In this document: positions 25,844-35,049 of the stretch, one piece after another
How positions within the stretch are numbered: position 1 is the stretch's first letter
Layout of the letters: the number at the start of each line of letters is the position of its first letter
Assembly (NCBI GenBank): GCA_036267955.1
Contig: DATAVB010000092.1
Span: forward strand, 62,001 to 126,000
Reading direction: 5' to 3'
DNA length: 64,000 nucleotides
From: DATAVB01 sp036267955
GTDB taxonomy: Bacteria > Actinomycetota > Actinomycetes > Mycobacteriales > QHCD01
Made by a program: the position numbers and the translations under genes
Notes under the pieces: model-generated
The model's database searches: none
Told to the model about the DNA's origin: nothing
Seen by the model: only the letters and a program-made list of their open reading frames with translations

Positions 25844-26369
25844 CGTCCAATGTGAACTGTCGTTGCGGTTGCCATACCCCGGCCCGGTCCTGCTCGAACA
25901 TCGTGAACGCGGTGACGGTGAAGCCCGCGTCGTACCCGCGCAGCTCGTCGTACGCCGAATCGAGCGCCTCGGCGGGGACGTCGTGCGCGACGGTCACGTG
26001 CGGGTGGTACGGGAACGGCGTCGCCCGGTAGAGCGGTCCGGACCGCACGTCGGTCTCGATCTGTTCGCAGGCCGCGAGCCCGGCCGCGACCTGTACGAAC
26101 ACCACCTGCGAGACCGGCCGGAAGGTGCCGGGCCCGGAGAGGTGGATCTCGAACGGCCGGTGCGCGCCGGCGACCCGGGCCAGGTGGTCCTCGACCGCCG
26201 GCAGCGCCTCGGCGTTGATCTCGGTGGGCGGGAGCAGGGTGACGTGCGGCGGCACGATCGCCGCCTGCGAATCGCCGGCCGCCGCCCGCAGGTCCCGCAG
26301 TTCGCTGTGGAACGGCTCGGGCAGGCCGATCACCACACCGATGACGATCGTCGGAGGTGGCTGGGTCAT
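25827..26369 (-). CDS. 2H phosphoesterase (2'-5' RNA ligase-like)
   Basis: A 180-residue two-histidine phosphoesterase with both catalytic HxT motifs: His42-Val-Thr44 (PPHVTLLPP) and His124-Val-Thr126 (HPHVTVAHD). The family cleaves or joins 2'-5' or cyclic phosphodiester bonds; bacterial substrates are mostly unknown. The ATG at 26369 overlaps the trpS stop (ATGA at 26366-26369), so translation is coupled to tryptophanyl-tRNA synthetase; an RNA-linked role is possible but not shown. Confidence 0.88.
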   Translation of the reverse strand: MTQPPPTIVIGVVIGLPEPFHSELRDLRAAAGDSQAAIVPPHVTLLPPTEINAEALPAVEDHLARVAGAHRPFEIHLSGPGTFRPVSQVVFVQVAAGLAACEQIETDVRSGPLYRATPFPYHPHVTVAHDVPAEALDSAYDELRGYDAGFTVTAFTMFEQDRAGVWQPQRQFTLDGARRD

Positions 26370-27379
26370 GCCTTCTGCGCCGGCAGGAAGCCGATGCGGT
26401 CATAGACGTCGGACAGCGTCGCGGCGGCGACCGTCCGGGCCCGCTCGGCGCCCAGCGCCAGCACCCGATCCAGCTCGGCCGGGTCGGCGAGATAGGCCTC
26501 GGTCTGCTTCCGCACCGGCTCGGCGAAGGCGACGACGACCTCGGCGAGGTCCTTCTTCAGGTCGCCGTAGCCGTGGCCGACGTACTCGGCTTCCAACTCC
26601 GCGACCGGACGACCGGACAGCGCCGAGTAGATGCTCAGCAGGTTGCTGATCCCGGGCTTGTGCTCCGGGTCGTACCGGATCTCCCGCTCGGTGTCGGTGA
26701 CCGCGCTGCGGATCTTCTTGCTCAGCGCCTTCGGCTCCTCGAGCAGGTCGATCAGCCCGCCCGCGGTGGAGGCGGACTTGCTCATCTTGGCGGTCGGGTC
26801 CTGCAGGTCGTAGATCCGCGCCGCGCCTTCCACGATGTGCGGCTCGGGCACGGTGAAGGTCGTGCCGAAGCGGGTGTTGAAGCGCTGCGCCAGGTCGCGG
26901 GAGAGCTCCAAATGCTGGCGCTGGTCCTCGCCGACCGGCACGCGGGCGGCGTTGTAGAGCAGGATGTCCGCGGCCTGCAGCACCGGATAGGTGAACAACC
27001 CGACACTGACCTGCTGCGCCCTGGCCGACTTGTCCTTGAACTGGGTCATCCGGCTGGCCTCGCCGAAGCCGGTGATGCAGCCCAGCACCCAGGCCAGCTG
27101 CGGGTGCTCCGGAACGTGGCTCTGTACGAAAAGCGTGCAGCGCTGCGGATCCAGCCCCAGGGCCAGCAACTGGGCGGCGGCGACCCGGGTGCGCTGGCGC
27201 AGCAGGGCCGGGTCGTGCTCGACGGTGATGGCGTGCAGGTCGACCACGCAGTAGAACGCGTCATAGGTGTCCTGCAGCGTCACCCACTGCCGGATCGCCC
27301 CCAGGTAATTGCCGAAATGGAACGAATCGGCGGTCGGCTGGATGCCGGATAGGACACGGGGGCGGTCGACGTCGGGCAT
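26366..27379 (-). CDS. trpS: Tryptophanyl-tRNA synthetase
   Basis: A class I aminoacyl-tRNA synthetase of 337 residues that charges tRNA-Trp. The HIGH-type motif is HFGN at 21-24 in SGIQPTADSFHFGNYLGA, the KMSKS loop is KMSKS at 198-202, and GEDQRQHLELSRDLA is the conserved tryptophan-recognition region. The ATG at 27379 gives the usual short N-terminus; ATG 27388 is also possible. No T-box or trp leader is visible upstream, where the CNNM-type gene ends only 13 bases away. Confidence 0.95.
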   Translation of the reverse strand: MPDVDRPRVLSGIQPTADSFHFGNYLGAIRQWVTLQDTYDAFYCVVDLHAITVEHDPALLRQRTRVAAAQLLALGLDPQRCTLFVQSHVPEHPQLAWVLGCITGFGEASRMTQFKDKSARAQQVSVGLFTYPVLQAADILLYNAARVPVGEDQRQHLELSRDLAQRFNTRFGTTFTVPEPHIVEGAARIYDLQDPTAKMSKSASTAGGLIDLLEEPKALSKKIRSAVTDTEREIRYDPEHKPGISNLLSIYSALSGRPVAELEAEYVGHGYGDLKKDLAEVVVAFAEPVRKQTEAYLADPAELDRVLALGAERARTVAAATLSDVYDRIGFLPAQKA

Positions 27380-27392
27380 GAATCGCATTCTG

Positions 27393-28757
27393 TCAGGCCC
27401 GGTCCGCCTCGCTGCCAACCTCCCCGATCTGTTCCCCCATCTGCACGGTGGTCTGCGTAACACCGTCCGGACTCGGCACCGGTCCGATCCGCAGCCGGGC
27501 GATCCGACGTCCCTCCAGGGACAGCACGGACAGCCTGCGGTCGCCGACGTCCACGGTGTCCCCGACGACCGGGAGCCGGCCGAGCGCGCTCATCACGAAC
27601 CCGGCCGCGGTCTCGTACGGGCCCTCCGGAAGCTCGACGCCGGTCGCCTCGCCGAACTCGTCCAGGTTCACCAGCCCGTCGACCACGGTGCGGTCGGCCC
27701 GGCTCTCCGGCCGGTCCTCGGCGTCGTACTCGTCCCGGATGTCGCCGATGATCTCCTCGATCAGGTCCTCCAACGTCACGATGCCGTCGGTGCCGCCGTA
27801 CTCGTCCAGCACGATCGCCACGTGGTGGCCCTCGCGGCGCATCTCCGACAACGCGGCGAGCACCTGCTTCGAGCCGGGCAGCCGCTTCACCGGACGGGCC
27901 AGCCCGCCGACGGTCGCGGCCCGGCCGTCCGGGTGCCCGTGCGGGCCGAGCGGTGCGAGCAGATCGCGGATGTGGACGAACCCGATGACGTCGTCCTGTC
28001 CGTCGCCCGTCACCGGGTACCGGGAGTACGAGGAGGCGGCGACGATCTTCGCCGCCCGGCTCACCGTCATGCCGGCCTCGAGGAAGTCGACCTCGGTGCG
28101 GTGGATCATCACCTCGCTGACCTGGCGTTCCCCGGCGGCGAAGACGTCGTCGATGAGGGTGCGCTCGTCCACCGACAGGGCCTCGTGCGCGGCGACCAGG
28201 CCGCGCAGCTCCTCCTCGGTGATGCCGTCCCGGTTGCGGTTCGGGTCGCCGCCGAGCAGCCGGACCACCACGTCGGTGCTGTGCGACAGCAGCCAGATCG
28301 CCGGGCGCAGCAGCCGGGCGATCCGGTCCAGCGGACGGGCTACCGCCATGGCGATGCTCTCGGCCCGCTGCAGCGCGATCCGTTTCGGGGTGAGCTCGCC
28401 GAAGACGAGGGCGAAGTAGGACACGATCAGGGTGATGATCACGAGTGAGACGACGTCGGCAAGGCCCTTGGACAGGCCCCATCCGGTGAAGACCGGCTTC
28501 AGGTGACTGGACAGTGTCGCCTCACCGAAGGCGGCGGAGAAGAATCCGGCCAGCGTTACGCCGATCTGCACGGCGGCGAGGAACCGGTTGGGGTTCATGG
28601 CCAACGTCGCGACCTTCTGGCCGCGGACGCTCTTCGCGGCCATCCCCTTGATCTGGCTTTCACGCAGCGTGACCAGCGCCATCTCGGCGGCGGCGAAGAC
28701 TCCGCCGAACAGGATGAACACACCAACCAGTGCGATACTGCCAATCAGCTCGCTCAT
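27393..28757 (-). CDS. CNNM/CorC-type transmembrane protein with CBS domains
   Basis: A 454-residue protein of the hemolysin-like (UPF0053) family: a DUF21/CNNM membrane domain (residues ~1-190, four hydrophobic segments), a CBS pair (~200-340, with FVHIRDLL and VLDEYGGTDGIVTLEDLIEEI) and a C-terminal CorC/HlyC domain. Relatives take part in magnesium or other divalent cation export. It is the first gene of the leftward trpS unit. The start ATG has AGCTGA-type spacing only, so translation initiation is not strongly marked. Confidence 0.9.
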   Translation of the reverse strand: MSELIGSIALVGVFILFGGVFAAAEMALVTLRESQIKGMAAKSVRGQKVATLAMNPNRFLAAVQIGVTLAGFFSAAFGEATLSSHLKPVFTGWGLSKGLADVVSLVIITLIVSYFALVFGELTPKRIALQRAESIAMAVARPLDRIARLLRPAIWLLSHSTDVVVRLLGGDPNRNRDGITEEELRGLVAAHEALSVDERTLIDDVFAAGERQVSEVMIHRTEVDFLEAGMTVSRAAKIVAASSYSRYPVTGDGQDDVIGFVHIRDLLAPLGPHGHPDGRAATVGGLARPVKRLPGSKQVLAALSEMRREGHHVAIVLDEYGGTDGIVTLEDLIEEIIGDIRDEYDAEDRPESRADRTVVDGLVNLDEFGEATGVELPEGPYETAAGFVMSALGRLPVVGDTVDVGDRRLSVLSLEGRRIARLRIGPVPSPDGVTQTTVQMGEQIGEVGSEADRA

Positions 28758-28815
28758 GGCCGCGAGATGGTACTCGGAGGGTCGCTCACGCGGTCAGTGT
28801 ACGAGCGGCCGCATA

Positions 28816-28837
28816 ATGATGTTTCACACACCATCAT
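28816..28837. promoter_or_regulatory. ATGATG-N10-CATCAT inverted repeat upstream of galE
   Basis: Six-base perfect arms ATGATG (28816-28821) and CATCAT (28832-28837) around a ten-base spacer in an AT-richer patch of the 141-base divergent gap between the CNNM gene and galE. A TACAGT at 28850-28855 could be a -10 element for galE. Which protein would bind is unknown. Confidence 0.35.
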
Positions 28838-28898
28838 GCCGATCATCGCTACAGTCCTGGCGGCTGTTGTCGATCTTGGTTGATCCGGGAGGAGCGAC

Positions 28899-29855
28899 GT
28901 GCGGCTGCTTGTCACCGGCGGCGCGGGTTACATCGGCAGTGTGGTTGCCGTGCACCTGCTCGACGCCGGCCACGAGGTCACCGTCGTCGACGATCTGTCG
29001 ACCGGCCACGCCGACGCTGTGCCGGCCGGCGCTCAATTCGTACAGACCGGGATCGACGCGGTCGGCCCGCTGCTTGCCGGCGGCGGCTTCGACGGGGTGC
29101 TGCACTTCGCGGCCAAATCCCTGGTGGGCGAGTCGGTCGAGCATCCCGAGCGCTACTGGCGGGGCAACATCGTCGCGACGCTCGCACTGCTCGACGCGAT
29201 CCGCGACGCCGGCGTGCCCCGGATGGTCTTCTCCTCCACCGCCGCCACGTACGGCGAGCCGACGCAGGTGCCGATCACCGAGACGGCGCCGACCGCGCCG
29301 ACCAATCCGTACGGCGCCAGCAAGCTGGCGATCGACATGATGCTGGCCGCCGAGTCCGCCGCGCACGGTCTGGGCGCGGTCAGCCTCCGTTACTTCAACG
29401 TCGCCGGCGCGGTCGGCCGGCAGGGCGAGCGACACGCCACCGAGACGCACCTCATCCCGATCGCGCTGCAGGTCGCCGCCGGCCAGCGCGAGTCGCTGAC
29501 GATCTACGGCGAGGACTACCCGACGCCGGACGGCACCTGCATCCGGGACTACATCCACGTCGACGACCTGGCCCGGGCCCACCTGCTCGCCCTGGAATCC
29601 GCCAAACCAGGGCGGCATCGCATTTACAACCTGGGAAACGGCGCCGGTTTCTCGGTGCGCCAGGTGGTCGAGGCGGTGCGGACCGCGACCGGTCACCCCA
29701 TCCCGGTGACGAGTGGAGCCCGCCGGGCGGGCGATCCGGCCACTCTCATCGCGTCGAGCGCGCGCATCCGGGACGAGCTCGGATGGGCGCCGAACCGGCC
29801 GTCGGTCGAAGAAATGGCGGCCGATGCCTGGCATTATCTTCAGGAAAGTGGATGA
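28899..29855 (+). CDS. galE: UDP-glucose 4-epimerase
   Basis: A 318-residue extended short-chain dehydrogenase that interconverts UDP-galactose and UDP-glucose. The NAD-binding motif TGGAGYIGS is at residues 6-14, the catalytic pair is Tyr138 and Lys142 in NPYGASK with Ser113, and YGEDYPTPDGTCIRDYIHVDDLA is the usual GalE block. Translation starts at GTG 28899 behind GGGAGGAG. galK follows after 67 bases, so this is a two-gene Leloir unit; galT is not in the window. Confidence 0.94.
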   Translation: MRLLVTGGAGYIGSVVAVHLLDAGHEVTVVDDLSTGHADAVPAGAQFVQTGIDAVGPLLAGGGFDGVLHFAAKSLVGESVEHPERYWRGNIVATLALLDAIRDAGVPRMVFSSTAATYGEPTQVPITETAPTAPTNPYGASKLAIDMMLAAESAAHGLGAVSLRYFNVAGAVGRQGERHATETHLIPIALQVAAGQRESLTIYGEDYPTPDGTCIRDYIHVDDLARAHLLALESAKPGRHRIYNLGNGAGFSVRQVVEAVRTATGHPIPVTSGARRAGDPATLIASSARIRDELGWAPNRPSVEEMAADAWHYLQESG

Positions 29856-29922
29856 TCATGCAGGATCAACCACGAATTCGCCCGGTAAACCGGGCCCGAA
29901 TACGCCGGAGCAGATAGCAGCA

Positions 29923-31101
29923 ATGGTGAACGCTTTGGGGGGCTTCACTGTGGATCACTCCGCAGTCGACGATTTCCACACCGCTTTCGGCCGCGCGCCC
30001 GACACGGTCTGGGCGGCTCCGGGCCGGGTGAATGTGATTGGCGAACACACCGATTACAACGACGGATTCTCCTTGCCGATGGCCCTGCCGCTACGCACGG
30101 TCGCCGCGGTGGCCCGGCGGGACGACGCGGCGCTGCACGTCGGTTCGCGGCAGCGGCCGGGTGAGATCGTTACCATCTCCGATGCCCAGCCGGGCAAGGT
30201 GACCGGCTGGGCCGGTTACGTCGCGGGCATCGTGTGGGCTCTGCGCGAGGCCGGGCACGACGCCGGCGGGCTGGACGTGCTGATCAGCAGCGACGTGCCC
30301 GAGGGCGCCGGCCTGTCGTCGTCCGCCGCCCTGGAATGCGCGGTCGGCGCCGCCATCGCCGAGCTCACCGGCTGGGACATCTCGGCCGATTCCGAGCGGG
30401 CCACCCTGGCCCGGCTGGCGCAGCGGTCGGAGAACGAGTTCGTCGGCGCGCCGACCGGGATCATGGACCAGACCGCGTCGCTGCGCTGCACCGACCGGCA
30501 CGCGCTGTTGCTGGACGCCCGCACCCTGGAGGCGACCCAGGTCCCGTTCGATCTGCGGCGCGAGGGGCTGGCGTTGCTGGTCATCGACTCCCGCTCACCG
30601 CATGCGCACGTCGACGGCGAGTACGCGGCCCGCCGACGCAGTTGCGAGGAGGCGGCCCGCACGCTCGGTGTCGCCTCCCTGCGGGAATTGACCGAGGCCG
30701 ACCTGCGGTCCCCGGCCGTGGCGGCGCTGGAGGAGACAAGCTATCGGCGGGTGCGGCACGTGGTGACCGAGAACGCGCGGGTGCTGCGGACCGTCGACCT
30801 GCTCGAGGACGGCCGGGTCCGCGAGATCGGCCCCATGCTGACCGCGTCGCACGCCTCGCTGCGCGACGATTACGAGGTGTCGGTGCCACGGATCGACGCG
30901 GCCGTCGACGCGGCTCTGGACGCCGGCGCGTACGGCGCCCGGATCACCGGCGGCGGCTTCGGCGGCTGCGTGATCGCGCTGGCCGACGCCGACGCGGTCG
31001 AGCAGCTGCAGGCCGCCGTCCAGCGCACCTATGCCGCGCGCGACTTCGGCGAGCCGGGGTTCTTCACGGTCGTGCCGAGCGCCGGCGCGCACCGCCTCTA
31101 G
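29923..31101 (+). CDS. galK: Galactokinase
   Basis: A 392-residue GHMP kinase phosphorylating galactose at C1. The galactokinase signature GRVNVIGEHTDYNDG spans residues ~34-48, the GHMP ATP motif is PEGAGLSSSAALE, and the C-terminal motif is ITGGGFGGCVIAL. Two starts are plausible: ATG 29923 (GGAG 12 bases upstream) and GTG 29950, which has GGGGGG seven bases upstream and gives a more typical short N-terminus. A small hairpin CCCGGT-AA-ACCGGG at 29881-29894 lies between galE and galK. Confidence 0.93.
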   Translation: MVNALGGFTVDHSAVDDFHTAFGRAPDTVWAAPGRVNVIGEHTDYNDGFSLPMALPLRTVAAVARRDDAALHVGSRQRPGEIVTISDAQPGKVTGWAGYVAGIVWALREAGHDAGGLDVLISSDVPEGAGLSSSAALECAVGAAIAELTGWDISADSERATLARLAQRSENEFVGAPTGIMDQTASLRCTDRHALLLDARTLEATQVPFDLRREGLALLVIDSRSPHAHVDGEYAARRRSCEEAARTLGVASLRELTEADLRSPAVAALEETSYRRVRHVVTENARVLRTVDLLEDGRVREIGPMLTASHASLRDDYEVSVPRIDAAVDAALDAGAYGARITGGGFGGCVIALADADAVEQLQAAVQRTYAARDFGEPGFFTVVPSAGAHRL

Positions 31102-31106
31102 CGCTG

Positions 31107-32438
31107 GTGGACGACCGGCGGGAGCTCTCACGCTGGGCGATGTATTCGTTCGCCAACCACGCGTGGGTCACCACCGTCGGCACCGTCCTGATCGGACCAT
31201 GGCTGCTGGCATTGGCGAAGTCGGCGGCCGGGTCCAGCCACGCGACGCTGTTCTCGATCTTCGGTTGGCACCTGTCGGCGGCGGCGTACCCGTCGTTCGT
31301 CCTGGCCGTTGCCGCGCTGGTGCAGGTGCTGGTGTTGCCCGCGCTCGGCGCCTCGGCCGACGCGCTGGCGGCGAAGAAACGCATTCTGGCGTTCACCTGT
31401 GGCCTGGGTTCATTCATCACGGCCCTGCTCGCCACCACCGGCGGATCGCAGTGGCTCTACGCCGGCCTGGTTTTCGTCGCCGGGAATATCGTCTTCGGCG
31501 CGAGCGACGTCGTCTACAACGCCTTCCTGCCTCAACTGACCTCGGCCGAGCGGCGCGATCACGCGTCCAGCCGCGGTTTCGCGATCGGCTATCTCGGCTC
31601 CGGGCTGTTGCTCGCCATCAACCTGGCCCTGTTGAAACTGCACGGCTCGCTCGGGATCTCGCAGGCCACCGCCGTTCGGATCTGTTATGTCGAGGCGGGC
31701 ATCTGGTGGGCGATCTTTGGTTTCTACGCCATCGCCGGACTGCGCGAACGCGGCGCTGCCGGCGCCGGCCGAGCGGCGCACGGACTGCGGGAGCTGCGCG
31801 ACACCCTGCGGGTCCTGCGTGGAATGCCGAACGCATTCCGTTATCTGATCGCGTATCTGTTCTTCTCCGACGCGATATCCGCGGTCATCGGGCTGTCGTC
31901 GACCTACATCACCCACGAGCTCTACAACGACAACGCCACCAAGGCCTCCTCTTTTCTTTTCGAATTGATTCTGTTGATCCAGTTCATCGCCATTGGCGGC
32001 TCGCTGCTTTTCGCCCGGGTGGCCCGCTCGCTCGGCACGAAGCGCACGATCATGGTGACCCTGGTGATCTGGTGTTTCGTCATTGTCTACGCCTATCTGG
32101 CCCTGCATTCCCGGACCGAGGCCGTGGTGATGGGCGTCGTGTTGGCCCTGGTGCTCGGCGGCTCGCAGGCGCTGTCCCGCTCGCTGTATTCGCAGATGGT
32201 GCCGCGCGGCCGGGAAGCCACCTTCTTCGGCCTGTACGAGATCTGCGACCGGGGCACCTCCTGGCTGGCGCCGTTGCTGTTCACCGTGGTCGTCAACATC
32301 ACCGGCTCGTTCCGGCAGGCGATCCTCTCGCTGATCGCGCTATTCGTGGTCGGCCTGGTATTGCTGAGCACCGCGGACACCGACCGGGCCCGCGAAGAAG
32401 CCACCGCTGCACCCGTCCAGCCCGGCCCCCTTCCATGA
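31107..32438 (+). CDS. MFS transporter, UMF1/Atg22-like family
   Basis: A 443-residue membrane protein with about twelve hydrophobic segments. RWAMYSFANHAWVTTVGTVL at the N-terminus, GNIVFGASDVVYNAFLPQL and RGFAIGYLGSGLLLAINL are typical of the UMF1 branch (bacterial relatives of yeast vacuolar effluxer Atg22). GTG 31107 is five bases after the galK stop, suggesting coupling; no separate ribosome binding site is seen. Placement between galK and a nucleoside hydrolase suggests a sugar, nucleoside or amino acid substrate but does not settle which. Confidence 0.85.
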   Translation: MDDRRELSRWAMYSFANHAWVTTVGTVLIGPWLLALAKSAAGSSHATLFSIFGWHLSAAAYPSFVLAVAALVQVLVLPALGASADALAAKKRILAFTCGLGSFITALLATTGGSQWLYAGLVFVAGNIVFGASDVVYNAFLPQLTSAERRDHASSRGFAIGYLGSGLLLAINLALLKLHGSLGISQATAVRICYVEAGIWWAIFGFYAIAGLRERGAAGAGRAAHGLRELRDTLRVLRGMPNAFRYLIAYLFFSDAISAVIGLSSTYITHELYNDNATKASSFLFELILLIQFIAIGGSLLFARVARSLGTKRTIMVTLVIWCFVIVYAYLALHSRTEAVVMGVVLALVLGGSQALSRSLYSQMVPRGREATFFGLYEICDRGTSWLAPLLFTVVVNITGSFRQAILSLIALFVVGLVLLSTADTDRAREEATAAPVQPGPLP

Positions 32439-32469
32439 TCAGTGGGGCGCGAGATGAAGGAGATATTCC

Positions 32470-33342
32470 ATGACACAGACGCTTGATCAGCATTCTTGGC
32501 TGGCCCGGGCCACCGGCAATCCGGTGGTTCTGGACAGTGACGCCGACAACGAGATCGACGACCACTTCGCGGTGGCGTGGGCATTGGCGGCCGCGGACCT
32601 GGATCTGGTCGCGTTGCACGCGGCGCCGTTCGCCAACGACCGGTCGTCCGACGCGGGAGCCGGGATGGTGCAGTCCGCCGAGCAGCTGCGCCGGTTGACC
32701 GCGGCGGCCGGCCGGGACATTCCGGTGTACGAGGGCAGCGCCGGATATCTCGACACCGCCACCGACCGCCGACCGGCCGCGGTACGGGATCTGCTGCGCC
32801 GCGCCGGATCCGGGCCGGTCACCGTTATCGCCATCGGCGCCATCACGAATATCGCGCTCGCGCTGCAGGCCGACCCGACGATCGCCGGGCGCCTCACCGT
32901 CGTCTGGTTGGGCGGGCAACCGCTGTGGTCGGACGACCCCGCGGAATTCAATTTCTCCTCCGACCCGGCCGCGACCCGCATCGTGCTGGAGTCCGAGGTG
33001 GACCTGCTGCTCGTCCCGTGTCGCGGGGTCGCCGAACTCCTCTTCACCACGTATGCCGAGCTGCAGGCCGGGCTCGGGACGTCCGCCGTCGACACGCACC
33101 TGCTCGACGTCTACCGCGACCAGAATGCGTTGACCCCCGGGTTGGCCCGGCCGATCTGGGACATGGCCGCGGTCGCCTGCCTGCTGCTCCCCGGTGCCGT
33201 CCAGGTGTCCGATGTGGATATTCCACTGCTCGACGGCACGGCTCATTGGGTGGCCGGCTCGACGAACCGGTCGATCCCGGTGGTTCAGTGGTTGGACCGC
33301 AATCAGATATTCATCGATTTCTTCACCCGGCTACGCGGCTGA
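32470..33342 (+). CDS. Inosine-uridine type nucleoside hydrolase
   Basis: A 290-residue nucleoside hydrolase. The calcium-binding aspartate cluster is DSDADNEIDDHFA (Asp22, Asp24, Asp30, Asp31), a variant of the common DTDPGxDD with two extra residues that marks a distinct subgroup. Further blocks are VIAIGAITNIALAL and FNFSSDPAATRIVL. It would split nucleosides into base and ribose. It lies 31 bases after the transporter gene with AGGAGAT-type spacing and meets the next gene tail-to-tail with one base between stops. Confidence 0.9.
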   Translation: MTQTLDQHSWLARATGNPVVLDSDADNEIDDHFAVAWALAAADLDLVALHAAPFANDRSSDAGAGMVQSAEQLRRLTAAAGRDIPVYEGSAGYLDTATDRRPAAVRDLLRRAGSGPVTVIAIGAITNIALALQADPTIAGRLTVVWLGGQPLWSDDPAEFNFSSDPAATRIVLESEVDLLLVPCRGVAELLFTTYAELQAGLGTSAVDTHLLDVYRDQNALTPGLARPIWDMAAVACLLLPGAVQVSDVDIPLLDGTAHWVAGSTNRSIPVVQWLDRNQIFIDFFTRLRG

Positions 33343-33343
33343 G

Positions 33344-34405
33344 TCAGATGACCTCGAGGCCGTCGCGGTCGGGCAGGGTCGGGAACGGTGCGTGCGGCTC
33401 GGCCTGATACCAGAAACTGGTCGAGGCGATGTCGTCCTGCAACAGCAGGAACCGGCCGCCGGATCGCCAGCCGAGTGCCTGCACGGTGACCTTCAGGTCC
33501 TCGGAGAAACTGATCGGGTCGGCGACATGCCAGCGGTACAAGCCGAATCGGCGCTGCGACCGTTGGAAATCCGCGCCCGTCAGGACCTGCGGCATACCGA
33601 GGTACGGTGTGGAGAAGGTCTCGTACTCACCCGGTTTGCTCTCGAACCCCCAGGCGCCACCGAAATAGTCCTCGGTGCCGGTGCCGCAGATGGTCGGGAA
33701 CTCCTCGTCGCCATCGAGAAAGAATTTGACCTCACCCTCGCCCCACCAGCCGCTGCTGTTGGACTGCCAGGCCAGGTAGGTGCCGACGTAGTGGCCCGAG
33801 CCGCGCACGCCGTCCAGCAGCGTGTGCACCTCGCCGTACGGCACCGGATTGCTGCGCCGCCATTGCGCGTGCAGATAGACCGCATCCTGCGGCACATCGG
33901 CCAATTGATAGTCGATCTGGTAGAAGAAACCCGGCCGTTCCTCCTCGGCCAGGTTCTCCACCGTGATCCGCGCCGATTGGCGGAACGGCATCGGCCAGTA
34001 CGAATTGAATCCCCCCTTGGGATTCACCGAGATCGGCAGCGAATTGATGCCGGTCGGCTCGGTCCAGCCGTTGCAGAAGAAATCGCCGAGCGGCACCTCC
34101 ACGCTCGGGGACTCCTCGCCGTCCCAGTACATCCGCAGCACCAGCTGTCGCCAGGTCGAAGGCTCGACGGTGATCCAGATGTGCTGGATGGTCCCCGGGC
34201 CGGTGATCTCGGCCAACGTGGTGGTCTGTCCCGGCGACAACGTCGTACAGGGCGAAACCTTCCAACCCTGACCGAGCTCCCTGGCCGCGGGCAACGCGTC
34301 GCCCTCGACGGCCATGCCGCCGCGACCCTTTTCACCGCGCGGGTTCTCCGCGCTGATCGAGCGGGTCTGACCCTTGCGTGCCACCGCGATGTTGTCGATC
34401 ATCAT
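33344..34405 (-). CDS. DUF2961/glycoside hydrolase family 172-like protein
   Basis: A 353-residue cytoplasmic protein of the DUF2961 family, some members of which are glycoside hydrolase family 172 (alpha-D-fructofuranosidase or arabinofuranosidase-type). Conserved blocks are PGTIQHIWITVEPSTWRQLV, YWDGEESPSVEVPLGDFF and GTGTEDYFGGAWGF. No signal peptide is present, so the substrate would be intracellular. It converges with the nucleoside hydrolase (stop codons one base apart). A curious interleaved repeat lies upstream at 34421-34476. Confidence 0.85.
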   Translation of the reverse strand: MMIDNIAVARKGQTRSISAENPRGEKGRGGMAVEGDALPAARELGQGWKVSPCTTLSPGQTTTLAEITGPGTIQHIWITVEPSTWRQLVLRMYWDGEESPSVEVPLGDFFCNGWTEPTGINSLPISVNPKGGFNSYWPMPFRQSARITVENLAEEERPGFFYQIDYQLADVPQDAVYLHAQWRRSNPVPYGEVHTLLDGVRGSGHYVGTYLAWQSNSSGWWGEGEVKFFLDGDEEFPTICGTGTEDYFGGAWGFESKPGEYETFSTPYLGMPQVLTGADFQRSQRRFGLYRWHVADPISFSEDLKVTVQALGWRSGGRFLLLQDDIASTSFWYQAEPHAPFPTLPDRDGLEVI

Positions 34406-34420
34406 GCGGCGAGAGTAAAC

Positions 34421-34476
34421 GATTTCGGCAGTTCCAGGAGCCGATCCCGGCTGGTTGCCGAAATCGGTCCTGGAAC
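34421..34476. promoter_or_regulatory. Interleaved inverted repeats upstream of the GH172-like gene
   Basis: Two inverted repeats are intertwined: GATTTCGGCA (34421-34430) with TGCCGAAATC (34456-34465), and GTTCCAGGA (34431-34439) with TCCTGGAAC (34468-34476). The order A-B-A'-B' would give a pseudoknot in RNA, or equally two copies of one compound site in opposite orientation on DNA. It sits between the GH172-like gene start and the DinB gene stop, both on the minus strand. Confidence 0.55.
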
Positions 34477-34495
34477 CGGCGGTCGACCCTCAGAC

Positions 34496-35014
34496 CTACA
34501 TGCCGGTCACGCCGTCGGCAAGTTCTCGCAGCAGATCGATATGACCGTTGTGTCGAGCGGTCTCCTCGATCATGTGCAGCAGGATCCAGCGCAGCGACAC
34601 CTGCTCACCCTCGTTGGGCTGCTCCAGTGTTGCCAGGTCGAGCCCAGCGACGATTTCCCGGGACCGGGCGCACTGTTCGTCGTACTCGTCGAGCAACCGG
34701 GCCAACGGCACGTCGTCGACCCGCATCTCAGCGTCCGGATCGTCGTCGGTCCACGGCCCGCGGTCCGGCTCACCCAGCAGGCAGGTCTCGAACCAGGAAT
34801 GCTCGACCCAGCGCAGGTGACTCACCATTCCGGCGATCGTCATCAGCGGCGATCCCGGAATGAACGAGCGGTGGGCCGCCGGCTCGACCAGGCCCTCGCA
34901 TTTGACCCGGACGGTCACCCGGTGCCAATCCAGAAAGGCGCCGAGCAGGGTACGTTCGTCGCCCTGCGGTGGTCGGACCGGTCGGGTGATCGCGGTTTCT
35001 TGCGACTGACTCAT
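34496..35014 (-). CDS. DinB/DUF664 family protein
   Basis: A 172-residue four-helix-bundle protein of the DinB-like metal-binding superfamily (DUF664 branch). Histidines for the metal site are visible in MVSHLRWVEHSWFE and HMIEETARHNGHIDLLREL. Members include thiol-dependent transferases (mycothiol or bacillithiol), but the reaction here is unknown. ATG 35014 is preferred to a 53-codon longer frame since GGAG lies six bases upstream and the extension has no homology-like character. Downstream lies the GH172-like gene. Confidence 0.85.
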   Translation of the reverse strand: MSQSQETAITRPVRPPQGDERTLLGAFLDWHRVTVRVKCEGLVEPAAHRSFIPGSPLMTIAGMVSHLRWVEHSWFETCLLGEPDRGPWTDDDPDAEMRVDDVPLARLLDEYDEQCARSREIVAGLDLATLEQPNEGEQVSLRWILLHMIEETARHNGHIDLLRELADGVTGM

Positions 35015-35049
35015 CTCATGCTCCAAGCGGCTGTGTGCGCCCCAGCCGC

